Of a stretch of DNA of 47,778 nt, positions 11,300 to 22,500 are shown piece after piece; positions within the stretch are counted from its first letter, which is position 1, and each line of letters starts with the position of its first letter. The DNA comes from Gnetum montanum (Eukaryota > Streptophyta > Gnetopsida > Gnetales > Gnetaceae). The notes under the pieces were generated by a model that was not told the DNA's origin, did no database searches, and was given only the letters and a program-made list of their open reading frames with translations. Made by a program: the position numbers and the translations under genes. The stretch lies in contig MNCI01020964.1 in assembly GCA_015680685.1 (NCBI GenBank), positions 98,690-146,467 of the forward strand, in the 5' to 3' direction.

Positions 11300-11935
11300 A
11301 CTGTAGGGAATAACTACACACAAAAGCTTCCAAATAAAATAGAGAATAAGTAGCCAATGGCACTTCCAAATGCAAAGAAAGGATGTAGACAAAGTAGGTT
11401 CATCACCAAGAATGATATCATTGATGCTTGGTTGAAAGTTGTTATAACTTCTATATATCCATTTCCAAGTATGGTGTGCAACTAGACACTTAAAAAAACA
11501 TGTGAAAATGACTCTTCACTTCTAGAAAAAGCACATTGAGGAGAAACAATTCCCATATGTTGAAGGCAAGTGTTTAATATGAAGACCTTAATGAATAAGA
11601 TTATCATGAATAATATAAATTTTTGGAAAGGTAGAAATTCTTTAATTGTCTTCCGTTTTGCTCATTCAAAGGTGCAATGACAATTGCATTTTCTAGGCCT
11701 TTTTGAATTTGGTATGAATGAAATCATTCTTGGTAATAATCTTGCATGCAATTTTAGAGTTAAAAGGAAAAAAAGATCTTCCATCCTTTTCAAAAATATC
11801 TGAAAATGTTTGATGCAAATTTTTTTCAACTTTAAATGAAAAGATAGATTTACCATCATATTTAAGTTTTGAGTGATAACTCCTTATAACATCAAGAATT
11901 TTTTGGTTTTTCTTCATGTATACCATTTTTAACAA
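11300..11935 (-). pseudogene. LINE (L1-type) ORF2 C-terminal relic
   Basis: Read leftward from 11935, the frames contain YDGKSIFSFKV, then SDIFEKDGRSFFPFNSK, then NDFIHTKFKKA, then, after frame changes, SPQCAFSRSEESFSHVFF and KCLVAHHTWKWIY. The last part has the layout of the zinc-binding domain at the end of plant LINE ORF2 (zf-RVT family): a Cys-containing segment, a S/E-E-S-x-x-H-x-F-F core, a following C, and a W-x-W. ORF2 would encode endonuclease and reverse transcriptase for target-primed insertion; only the tail remains, with at least two frameshifts and several stops. The catalytic RT part is not visible. Assignment is by pattern recognition. Confidence 0.55.
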
Positions 11936-12611
11936 AATTTTGGTTGATTAACATTTGTGATTATAAATATGGACTCTTCTCGGGTAGGTACATCACTTTC
12001 TATCATACAATACTTTTATTTACATTATTTGTGAAACAATCTTCATAAATTGTAATAAATATTAGTCTCAAGCTTATCACTTGATCCTAGGTTTAATTTA
12101 CATCAAAGTATGTTATCATAGTAACTAGTTTGTCATGTTTGCAGTCCTATATTCATCTTTACTTTTACATATTTAAGTATATCCATTTCTTCATATGTAC
12201 TTTTGTTGGATTCTACATATAGATAGCCAATATATTAATTACATATTGTCTATTTAATCTTGTATTCATTAGGTACATCAAGATTTTAATTATTTGTTTA
12301 TTATAATCTCTCATTGTAGGTCCCCATGGGGAAGTTTCTCCACCATGCCTTAATGTATACTCATGCATGGTAGCATGCATCATGGATGCATCATTGTTCA
12401 CTACGAAGGCTTGACTCTTTGAAAAATTCTAAGTATATCTTCATACTAATAGGTAAAAAATGCAAAAAACTTGAACCTTCAACCTCTTACGTGAGATTTG
12501 AAATGCTTACAACTATTCTATTTTCTTGGTTGAGAATAAAATCATTTTTTATTTTATTTAAACAAGCATTCCTGGGTCCCATCCTTACATGTCAGTGGGC
12601 ACTAGAGACAC
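11936..12611. other. Non-coding, AT-rich; CATGCATG-rich patch
   Basis: No gene seen. A short patch rich in alternating CATGCAT motifs lies around 12360-12396. It may belong to the LINE's upstream part or to other old repeats. Confidence 0.4.
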
Positions 12612-12897
12612 ACTAATGAGCAAGGAGGTACTTCTATGCTCAATCATACAAATCACAAGCATTCACGCATGATCCAGTCGAATGTTGTGGATGGGACTAG
12701 TTGTGGTATCTAAATTGTTATGCTCTGATCATAGTTCATTGTCTTCCCACTTGGACTAGTGGTAGCTTTGTCACATATGGTTTAGTCCAAAGTGAGGCGT
12801 ATGATGTTGTCTAATTCTACTTTGCTCTTAATGATGATAAAGAAATGAATTAATTAAGCTACTAAATAATGAAGAGTAAAATCTAACTAGCCTACAT
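12612..12897 (-). repeat. Truncated gypsy LTR (R/U5 part), minus strand
   Basis: It contains, in minus-strand order, the same end blocks as the LTR at 12923-13792: GATCCAGTCGAAT, a TTGTCTTCCCA(C/G) phrase, and TTAGTCC near a GTGAGGC(G/T) phrase (all as read on the plus strand). It lacks the TATA and U3 part and stops about 25 bases before the next LTR. Confidence 0.65.
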
Positions 12898-12922
12898 GTG
12901 ATAGATATCCACTCTTGATCAT

Positions 12923-13792
12923 TGATGAGTGGCGAGGTACCCCTACGCCCAACCATACGAATCACTAAGGCATTTATGCATGATCCAGTCGAATTTCGTG
13001 GACCTATAGTTCTCTAGTGCACTAGTTCCTCTAGGAAGTGAAATGGGCATTGAGAACATTTGTTGTCTTCCCGACTACACTTGTGAGGCTCAAGGGTATG
13101 GTTTAAGTGTAATTGAGTTACATGATTTTTCTCATTTTATGTTTTATAAGTTTAATCACCTACAACAAGAATGAAAGGTAAAGTAATTTAAGATCTAATT
13201 CATTTACTGCCTAACTAGCCTAACACAAGTACTCGTCCCACTTTTCTGAACACATCTTGAACACATATAGTGCTACCGGGCTACCAAACGTTAAGCGTTG
13301 TTGGGTTACCAAGCACTATACGTATGCTCAAAGTGGTTGTGCTTGTGTTCATTAACAACTAGAAATTAATTGCTTAAATTAAATGCATTAAAGTAAAAAA
13401 CATGAAAGTAAAGTGCATTAAAAGAAGCATTAATCTATTCTCAGTGCTTCAAGGATTGTCAAAAGAGTTCATTTTTATTCCCGTCACATTGCTATGCTCA
13501 GGTACATTAGTGTTTGAACAAAGATCTGTACACACTTAGACTCCTACTACGGGTACTCAGAAAATATTCTAACTCTGGAGAAAATAAATAGCAAGAGCTT
13601 TGCTACTCTAACTGAAAACTGAAAAACTAATTAATTGCCAAATTGGGAGCCCAAGCACTATATTTATAGGTTGGTGTACATCCTACAACATCAGATACCT
13701 GACGTCGCGTCTTGGCTTCGACATTGGTGACTCGACGGATACTTGATGTCGGATACCCAACATTGGAGCACACAAAAAAATGTGATTCATCA
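12923..13792 (-). repeat. Solo or truncated gypsy LTR, minus strand
   Basis: On the plus strand it starts TGATGAGTGGCGAGGTACCCC and ends GTGATTCATCA. The order of blocks (GAGGTACCCCTACGCCCAACC, TTGTCTTCCCG, CTACCAAACG, GGTACATTAG with AAGATCTGT, CTACTACGGGTAC, TATATTTATAG) matches the LTR at 346-1180, so it is the same family and orientation. U3 has GATACC/GACGTCG motifs in place of GATATCGC. No PBS follows at the left, and the five bases on each side (ATCAT, ATTTT) do not match, so this is probably a solo or recombined LTR. Confidence 0.7.
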
Positions 13793-13829
13793 ATTTTCCA
13801 TATATGTCTTGGACTTCATGAGACTACTT

Positions 13830-14370
13830 CTGGAATTGCCAAGTGTACATCACTAGGTGTGCCAAATGATACACTATTGGATTACCAAGTACTTACACTC
13901 AAACGCTTGTGATTAAGGCATATGCATTCCACTTAATGATAGGAATAGTAAATAAAAATAAATGAAAACATTTAACTAAAGAAAATAGTAAATAATTAAC
14001 AATTAAAAGCAATAATAATCTAAGTGGATGCTACAATGATGGGAGTAATCTCGATCTTTATTTCCAATCATGTAACATGTCCAAGTACATCACACTCGAA
14101 CAAAGGTGTCATATGATTACAAACATCACACTGCGGGCATGCACTAGGAATAATAAGATTCTAAGAAAGACTATAAAAAACTAAAAACTAAAACTATCTT
14201 CTCTATTGCTTATTACATTCTACATGCCTCAACCATGCATCCAAGTGTTGTATTTATAGGCGAGCCTAGAGGAGATGACATTGGATATTTGACATCGCTT
14301 CTTGGCTTCAACATCGGGTATTTGACATCAGGGCTTCGACATCGAAGCCTGACAAATTGATGACTCCTCA
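13830..14370 (-). repeat. Diverged gypsy LTR fragment, minus strand
   Basis: Recognisable blocks on the plus strand: ATTACCAAGTACTTACACTC, CTTTATTTCCAATCATG, AAGTACATCACACTCGAACAAA, CACTGCGGGCATGCAC and TATTTATAG. These follow the order of the neighbouring LTR and of 346-1180. U3 carries several copies of a TTTGACATC/TTCGACATC motif (14285-14350). The R/U5 end is missing. Borders are approximate. Confidence 0.6.
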
Positions 14371-16816
14371 CACTTAAGTATAATTGATGATGATAATCCA
14401 CAATGCATGAGTTGGCACAATGGACATGCATGGTAGTTAAAGCATGGCGAAGACACTTTCATCCCACGGTATTACATTATGTTTATTATATGCACAATTA
14501 GCTATGTTTGGGGGCCATGGGGATGTATAGTTAGTTATGATTTTTAATGACATATTTTCTAAGCTCTTATAATGTTATGGTTACTATTATGCCTTACCAT
14601 GATTATGCGTACTAATTTTATTGAATGTGTAGTATGGTGTTTATGGTAGGTAAGGTATAAGGATTGTGGGAAAAGATCAAACATTGGGCAGCTACACATG
14701 ATATGCAATGATTATGATATTTATGAGGCATATATATGATGATGGTATTATGCATGTTATGATGATAGTGTTGTTTGGCATACCATGTTATGATGTATAT
14801 CATGTTATGATGCTATGCATGTTAGAGCCGTAGGGCTAGATGACATGTTTCATGATGCATGTATAGTTTTTTGGACATATCATAGATGAGATATGATATA
14901 TGTAGGCTTGAACAGTATTTTGTTTGGATGTTTCATGAGTGGGTTATAATGTTTGGGTTCCTTAGCAATAGTTGAGATGAGAAAATTAATTAGAACCTTA
15001 TAAAATTAGAAAATGAAAATGAAAATAACAATAAAAGTTAGTTATATAAATATCAAACATAAACCATATATCTTCTTTACTTGATTGTTTCTTGGTTTCT
15101 TAATTTCTTTGGTTTCTTCCATTTCTTTGTTCTCCTCTAATTCTTAGCCAATTTTTGGGATACTAGTAGGGCAGGTTAGGATTTGGGAGTTTTGGCTCAT
15201 GTTTTGTTGGATCTAGGATGACGTTAGGAACACATTGGTACTTTTTGTTTTGAGTTTTTAAGTTTAACAAATTCTTCAAATTTAGTGAGTATTCTTGACT
15301 CTTTCTCTATCTTTTAATTCTAGATTTTTATCCATTCTCATGTGATTTTAATGAGCTTCCAGGGACTGCAGTGACCCATTGTTGTGACCTAGAGGTGCTA
15401 TGATTAAGACATGAGTGTTGGTGTATGATTTGGTTGGTTATGTAGGCATAGGTGGTTATTTTACATTGCTAGGCATTTTATTTGATTGTTTTTACAAGGA
15501 ACAAGTTGCTAGTACGTCATAGCATCCCCTTGGTACTAAGGTTTTTTTTTTTTTAGTTTTGCTTTGAACATGGGATGTGGTGCCCTTGTAGCATAGTCAC
15601 AATCAAAGTTTGTAAGGGGCATGGGTAGTGGTGGAAACATGTTGAGGTAGCAGTAGATACTTTAGTTATATTCTTTAATTGGAATTTTTGCTAGGGATAA
15701 AGGTCACAGTTAACCTATGTTGTGGTTGTGGCAATCATGGAGCTTCTATTTGGTTTGAAATGAAGGTCTAAAATAGATGTAGGATGAATGGAGAGGGGTT
15801 GTGGTAGTGGTTTTCTTCATAGTGTGAGGTTAGCACTAGCCATACTAGGGTTGGAGTCATCTGATGCAAGTGACGTCTAGGTCATGGTGGGTACAAAACT
15901 CATAAGCAAGATAGTGGTAAGAAGTAAATAAATGGAAATGTGAGATTCAAGTCTTAAGTTATGAAAAATAAGGTTAGGAAAATTGTGCTTGCTATGATGT
16001 GTGTGTGATAGTTGTGATGTATACTGAGATTATAGTATATATGTGTATCTATTTTGATATGTGTAATCTTGGTTTCTATTTTTGTTGATGGGTATGATGT
16101 ATATGTGATTGTGGTTATGGTTAAATGTTTGGTTAGGCCTATGATATGATGATTCTATATGTGTTAGGTGTAAACTTAGCTATGTTATAGTAAATGATGA
16201 GACATAATATGAGTTGTATGTTGGAATGATGTATGAAGCACAAATTGCTTATGGCCATCAATTGGATAGTTGTGTGATATATTCAATTATCATTATGTGA
16301 GGCATGAGATATGCCTAGGATGATGCATAAAACACAAGTTGTTTATGGTATTGGATATGGTTTGTTGTTTTTGTGGTATTACTGATGAGCTATGTTCATT
16401 CATTAGTGGGGACAACATGAGGGTGTGAGTTGGTTGATGATGAGACATCCTAAAGAAGTTGGAATGATCCTTGCTATGATGAATCAATGAGGCTTCTATT
16501 TTAGATTTCATTCTAAGAGTGGAAAAGGATAGGTTGAACCTATAAATAGTACAAGATCTTAGGGTATTAGTACATGCATGGGTCTACTCTCCAAAAGGTT
16601 AGTAGCCAAGGGTTATGGATTAAGTAACATGCACTAGCATTGGTAGTGGAAAAAGTAATCATTAAACTAATAAAGAACTACAAGAACTAATAGTAATTTG
16701 AGTACTAATGTCAATGATATTATACTTACATTGAGTATGCATGTGTCGGTTTCCACAAGGGCTATGTTTTTGTGACTATGCATTGTGGGATAACGATTCC
16801 TTAAGGGCATTAGTTA
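14371..16816. other. Old TATGATG-rich sequence, left flank of element A
   Basis: No coding frame is supported. The sequence is unusually rich in TATGATG, TGTGTG and GTTATGATG words, like 26681-27510 on the other side of element A. Removing element A and one copy of its target duplication joins the two flanks into one stretch. Such composition is common in long LTRs of plant chromoviruses, but no LTR border was found. Confidence 0.4.
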
Positions 16817-16821
16817 CTCAT
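16817..16821. repeat. Target site duplication, left copy (element A)
   Basis: CTCAT, repeated exactly at 26676-26680 after the 3' LTR. Five bases is the usual length for Ty3/gypsy integrases. Confidence 0.9.
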
Positions 16822-17607
16822 TGATGAGCCGCGATATCGGATCGACCATGCAATGTCGAATACTCGATATCGCGGCCTGTCCCTTTATCTATAAATAAGA
16901 GGTGGTGCCCTTGGTTCCCACAGTTAGAAGTTAGTCTCTTAGCCAAAATCTTACCATTTTTTCCCTCCAGGGTTAGAATTATTTCTGCGTGCCCGTAGTA
17001 GGAGTCATAGAGTGAACAGATCTTTATTTGAGCATTGTGTACCTAAGCACACTTTGTGTACGGAAATAAAGACAAACTTTATGATAAACCTTGCAGCGTA
17101 CATAATATATTAATTAGTGTTAATTATTATTTAATTATTTCATATTTAATTAATGATTCCTCTCACCCTACAACTCTCTTAGTTAAATACACTCAGTACG
17201 ACCACTTCGAGCATACATGTAGCGCTTGGTAACGATTAGCGTTTGGTAATCCCAGTAGCATTGCACTAGTTTAAGATGTGTACGGCAAGTGGGAATGGAT
17301 ACTGGTGTTAGGAGTACTTAGAACTTAGTTAATGAATAGTTAAATTAGATTAGTTACTTAGTTGTTTCTCTCTCCCCTCCTTAGTAGCACAGGATATAGA
17401 ACACATAAAAGCCATAAAAATCATATGCCTCAAGCTTACTTAACCATACAACTGTGACATACAAGTAAGTTTGGGAAGACAAAGATTAATCAACCCATTA
17501 TTTTTCCACAAGGGTGCATAGGCACTTAGTCCTTGGAATTCAACTAGATCGTGTGTGAAATGCTGATATTCGTATGGATGAGCATAGGGGTACCTCACCG
17601 CTCATCA
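16822..17607 (+). repeat. 5' LTR of element A
   Basis: Begins TGATGAGCCGCGATATCGG and ends CCGCTCATCA. It has a TATAAATA box at 16890-16897 and a GGAAATAAAG poly(A)-like signal near 17060. It carries one GATATCG unit in U3 where the 3' LTR has three. Confidence 0.95.
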
Positions 17608-17608
17608 T

Positions 17609-17626
17609 TGGCACTGTTGCTAGGGA
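17609..17626 (+). promoter_or_regulatory. Primer-binding site of element A
   Basis: TGGCACTGTTGCTAGGGA, one base after the LTR. It is a weathered tRNA-Asp-type PBS; compare the preserved copy at 327-344. Confidence 0.85.
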
Positions 17627-17738
17627 CTTAGTTGTTTGTGCGCTAAGTAGAACTTAGGAAATCATTCACATCGTTGGAATGAACCCTTAGGGTTGGTTAA
17701 GAAAAGGTAATAGTACATAGCACATTTAATAAGACAAG

Positions 17739-19660
17739 ATGTCTTCTTCTTCACACAAAAGCACTTCACCACCTAGGATTAACACAAGAAGCAATTGGCA
17801 GCAAAATACACATGACGTTGACCCGCCAGTTCCTCAATAGTTTTGTGTCGTATATATTCATCTCGATGAATATGTACCCAACTTCACCTTTATTCTCCAC
17901 CAAGATGAATAGCTGTGTTGGCATGACTTGGAAGGTAACATAGTGTTACCTCCCGATCGTTCAGTTCCAAGTATGCTTCTTCATGCTCTCACATGAATAG
18001 GCATGCAACACTTACATGCTGAGTACATTGCGTAGGACTATGGTTCAAGAGATTATCGTCCCATTGAAGTGCAACGTCAAAGGGACTTGCAACAGGAGAG
18101 ACACCATAATTCCTTGAAGGGAAAATGGTCTAAGGATGTCCCACATGTTTTAAGTGAAATTGAGGATGATGAACCTGCCTCAGGTAGTCACCTACATAAC
18201 GATGTTCCTCCCCTTGACTTTGGCCAAGGGGTTATGTATCAAAACAATCATTCTACTATTCACAACCTAGGTGCTAATACCAATAGACACAAAGAGTCTG
18301 AAAAAGGAACAAGGATACATGAAAAAGGTGGGCATTCTGATAGCAATCGTGATCTAAGCAGAGACCATCAAAGAGAAGGTAGTAGACACCATCATGATGG
18401 TTCTCCTTCTTCTTCACCTTCATCGTCTCCTTCACCCTCTCCTTCCGTGTCCGAATGTAGCCATAGAGAAACTGATCATGAGGATAAGGGCAAACAAAGT
18501 GGAAGTAGGACAACCAAGATAGAGGACAAGGGCACTCTAGGGAATCACACCATAGAAGAAGGGAGAGTAGGGGACTGCGTAGACACCATAGACGCTACGA
18601 ACAAGATGATCATGATGAACCCCTACTCGACATGGGAAGCATGCTAGATATAACTGAGGCTGTGAGAGTTCCAACAAGGCACCAAAAAGATAGTAGGATC
18701 AAGAGGCTCAACATGAATAACATCCCACGATTTGAAGGGGGATATAACGCTAATCCTCCAAATCACTTACAAGAATTTCATGATGCGTGTGCCTTGCAAA
18801 ACATAGAAAACAAGTGGCAAAAGCTTAAGTTGTTCCCATGAACACTAATAAAAGAAGCTGAAAGTTGGTATCGGTCCTTAGAATCGGAATCCATTCGTAG
18901 GTGGAGTACTATGTTAGAACTGTACTCTCGGGTGTGTAACATGTGAAAGAAAATCCAAGGATGGAAACAAGGAAGTTATGAACCCTTGGATGCTACCATG
19001 GGCCACTATTATGCACTCTTACATCATTGTCCTGGTCATGGTTATTCGCAGCGGGATCAACTACGCCATCTCGTAGATGGGCTTAGGCATGAAATAAGAA
19101 GGACCCTTGGGACTTATGCCCAAGGAAGGTTATTTGAGCTTAGGTCCCATCAAGTTCACAAACTACTGGAGCAAGTAGCTAAGGAAGAAGTTGAGCTATG
19201 AAAAAGAGAGAGTGTAGAAGAATACAACTGAGATCCTTCCCTCCGAAAGAAGGAGATACGATTTTGTGAGGATGAGGAAGAGTCACCACTTAAAGAGATG
19301 GTGAATAGGAAAACCTTGCCTATTCAAAAGTTAGCATCAGAAGTATCGACAAAGGTAGACCAAATGTGGGACTCCCTGGATAGTAGGTTTCAAACTGTGC
19401 TCAAAGTAGTAGAGGAGTCTAGGGAGCGAGGTAGTGACCGTGATAAAAGGAAAAAGAGAGAAGCGGAAAATGCACGTAACAAGGGTAAGGGTAAAGTTGC
19501 TATTATTGAAGAGGTTGTGGACTCAGATATGGATGATGATAGTGGATGTGAGATCTATCGATATGACCATCCTAAGGGATGTTGCCCTCTAATCTCACAT
19601 TTACAAGAGTCTCGGGTGTATGCACTTAATCCACGTTTAAAAAAAATGCAAACATCCTGA
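17739..19660 (+). pseudogene. gag: gag of element A (broken)
   Basis: Starts ATG at 17739 (MSSSSHKSTSPPR) and meets TAG at 17838-17840; the frame then continues with further stops. An acidic, Ser- and His-rich region follows (18069-18640, with a run of SPSSSPSSSPSP type). After a frame change the capsid-like part begins near 18632: NMNNIPRFEGGYNANPP, LQEFHDACALQNI, EAESWYRSLE, then RDQLRHLVDGL and GRLFELRSHQVHKLLEQV, the layout of the retrotransposon gag domain. A Lys/Arg-rich stretch (about 19430-19490) may bind nucleic acid. No clear CCHC knuckle is seen. Most stops are TAG or TGA where CAG, TGG or CGA would fit. Confidence 0.8.
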
Positions 19661-20149
19661 CGGTTACCTTATCCCCAAGGTAACCCAAGGTAGTTCCACC
19701 AACCTTTAACATATTATCCAAGTGGAACTCCACAACAATCAATTGAGCAACATCAACAGTGGTAGCACCCACAATCATGGGGAATGCCACCACCAAGGCA
19801 ACAATATCCTTACCGGCAACCTGACCCATATGGATATTACGTGTAGTATCCAATCTCTCCACGTGACTCTATTGGTCACATTAGCCCCCAACATCATTAC
19901 CAAGCCCATGAATACTATAGGACTCTCTCTCCTAGGGGTAACATTCCATAAGTATACCATCCTTCCAATCCGGCATCATCTCTCCCACCAATAGCTCCAT
20001 TACCACCTACTCCAGCAATGCAAGGTGAACTCCCTGCTCAGCCATAGCAACGCAATGCCAAAGGGCTTGTTAATCCTCAACCTATTGTTGGTTTTGACAA
20101 TCATAAAAAGAAAAGATCTTTCTTCAGAACCAACAGTCCAACCAAGCCT
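19661..20149 (+). pseudogene. Pro/Gln/Tyr-rich gag-protease linker of element A (broken)
   Basis: With stops read through, this stretch is rich in P, Q, Y and H (PSGTPQQSIEQHQQ, MPPPRQQYPYRQPDPYGYY, LPPIAPLPPTP). The same composition occurs in element B at about 33790-34200. It probably is a disordered spacer between capsid and protease. Confidence 0.55.
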
Positions 20150-20785
20150 TTGCAACCTCAAGTGGTTGAGTCTTTGGACACCTTCGTATCAACTAAAGCT
20201 TCGGAGCCCCCTTCAAACTTAACAACGCATTCAACACATACGGTCATGTTAACACATGTTGTTACTGATTGGATCAAGGTTGGCCACCTTCTCAGGAAAT
20301 TATTTGATCCTGGGAGTCCCCTAATCTATCTACAAATTGCTGGGAATGAGCCATGCAAAGCTCTTTTGGATTCAGGTTCAGGTGTCAACCTAATATCCTA
20401 AGAAACGTATAAGGATTGGAACCTACCTTCGTTGAAAAAGAGCAATGTCTATTTAGAATTAGCTGACCAGTCCATCACTATCCCCTTGGGATTAGTGGAG
20501 GATATTGTTACCACTATTTGTGGGTGGTCGTATCTAGCTAACTTCCTAGTGATCCAAGTGAATAACAGTAAGGGGGACTTCCCAATCATAATGGGAAGGG
20601 CATGGCTAAGCACTATCAATGCGTGCCTAGGAATCCATGATCTTTCCCTAGAAATATCTAAGAAAAACACTTTTGGAAAGATCGAGAAGAAGAAAGTTCC
20701 ATGCATCATGTACAGTGACACATGGTGCAATTGCGTGCAGATATCATGGGTTGTGCAAAGTTTAAGATTTCTTGCATGCAATTAG
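20150..20785 (+). pseudogene. Aspartic protease of element A (broken)
   Basis: The active-site motif is KALLDSGSGVNLIS, with D-S-G at 20369-20377, the retropepsin D-(S/T)-G triad. It is followed by a TAA, then the flap and core region (LELADQSITIPLGLVEDI) and GDFPIIMGRAWLSTI, matching the I-(I/L)-G-R element of retroviral-type proteases. The enzyme would cleave the Gag-Pol polyprotein. A stop right after the active site inactivates it. Element B has the same block at 34500-34900. Confidence 0.8.
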
Positions 20786-21001
20786 TGTGCACAAACGATC
20801 AACATACAAAGGTGCTTGTATGTAGTAGCCATAAGACAAGAAGACACCTAGTGGCTAATAGCTGATCAAGAAAGCAGCTCACTTCTATGCATGAAACTAA
20901 CTGAGGGTTTTACTTGCGCTTACATAGATAACATTGATGCATTAGAGCACGTCCACCACCAACTTCCCAGTCCTAACTGAGAAAAAATCAACTAGGGGAA
21001 G

Positions 21002-21990
21002 TTGGAAATTCCCAAGAAATTTAAACAAGAGCCCCTAGAGCTAAAACCATTGTCCACCGGTATGGAATACATGTTCCTTAGGAATGGAAAACCAGTAATC
21101 ATCAACGCGAGACTTGCTCCACAACAAAAAGAAAGTCTGCTAAAGATAATAAACAAGTGGTCAAAAACCTTCACATGGTCATATCCAGAATTAAATGGAA
21201 TAGATCCTAGGATATGCCAACATAGGATTTACACTGACTCCTCCATTAAGCCTTGAAAACAACCATAGAGGCAATTGAACCCAAAGTTGAAGCAAGTAGT
21301 AAAAGAAGAAATCGAACAACTTCTAAAGGCTAGGTTCATATACCCCATTGCTGATAGCGAATGGGTTAGCCCCTTAGTAATCGTGCCTAAAAAGGGAGAC
21401 AAATGGAGGGTGTGCATAGATTTTAGGTTGCTAAACATGGCAACATTCAAGGATCACTTTCCATTGCCATTTGTTGACCAAGTCTTAGACACAATTGCAG
21501 GGCATCGCTATTATAGTTTTCTGGATGGCTATAGTGGATACAACCAAATACAAATAGCCCCAAAAGACCAAGCCAAAATCACGTTCACCAGTCCTTGGGG
21601 AATGTTTGCATACAAACAAATGCTGTTTGGCTTGTGCAATGCCCCTACCATGTTTCAACACTTAGTTCTAAGCATATTCTAGTAGCAGATAGGAAATGGT
21701 GTGGAGTTCTTTATGGATGACTTCTCCACTTATAGAGCAAGTTTTGATCAAGCCTTGGACCGGTTAGAGAAAGTGCTAAAAAGATGTGTAGAGACTAATT
21801 TGAGGCTCAACTAGAAAAAAAGCCATTTAATGGTCTAATAAGGCGTAGTACTTGGGCATAAAATTTTACATGTAGGGATAGAGGTAGATCATGAGAAAAT
21901 CAAGGTCATCCAAGGAATTACCCATCAACCAGAAATTGTCAAAGACATTCGATCATTCCTTGGACACATTGGCTACTATAAGGGATTCAT
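21002..21990 (+). pseudogene. pol: Reverse transcriptase of element A (broken)
   Basis: N-terminal part EIPKKFKQEPLELKPL then, from 21275, EEIEQLLKARFIYPIADSEW, VIVPKKGDKWRVCIDFRLLN, DHFPLPFVDQVLDTIAGH, FLDGYSGYNQIQIAPKDQA and LFGLCNAPTMFQ, in normal RT order. The catalytic Y-x-D-D box is FMDDF at 21710-21721 (D-D kept). Stops lie at 21254, 21680-21685 and several places after the DD box, and the frame breaks near 21997. RT would copy element RNA into DNA inside virus-like particles. Confidence 0.92.
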
Positions 21991-21996
21991 AGAGAA

Positions 21997-22500
21997 ATGT
22001 TGAAGGTTGCCAAACCATTGGTAGAGTTAACGAAAAAGGATGTACCCTTTGAGTGGACCAGGAAATGTGAACTAGCCTTCCAAACTTTGAAGCAGAAGCT
22101 AGTAGAAACACCTATTCTACAAGCTCCTGATTGCTCCAAACCATTTCATGTCATGATTGATGCATCCAACTATGCCTTAGGAGCCATACTTACACAGTTA
22201 GATGATAAAAAATGCCCTTATTACATCCATTGTGCAAGTAGAAGTATAGTTGGTGCACAACTTAACTACACTACTACAGAAAACGAATTAATGACTGTAG
22301 TGTTTGCACTAGAAAAATTTAGGCACTATATATTGGGATACAAAGTATTCATACACATAGATCATAGTGCAATCCGTTTCCTCATGAATAAGCCAATGGT
22401 AAGCCCCAGTATTATACGACGGCTGGTAATCCTATAAGAGTTTGATCTAACAATGATCGATTGTAAAGGCATCGAGAACGTAGTTGCCGATCATTTGTCT
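21997..22500 (+). pseudogene. pol: RNase H domain of element A (broken)
   Basis: Directly follows the RT: FEWTRKCELAFQTLKQKL, HVMIDASNYALGAILTQ, TTTENELMTVVFALEKFRHY, VFIHIDHSAIRFLMNKP, then NVVADHLSQL. The catalytic carboxylates D (DAS), E (ENEL) and D (DHSA) are present. A TAA at 22435 splits the last part. The fold is of the Ty3/gypsy type, next to RT. Confidence 0.9.

Noticed and set aside
19530-19590. CCHC zinc knuckle at the end of gag (CEIYRYDHPKGCC)
   Set aside because: The spacing does not fit C-x2-C-x4-H-x4-C; the equivalent in element B lacks the extra cysteine too.
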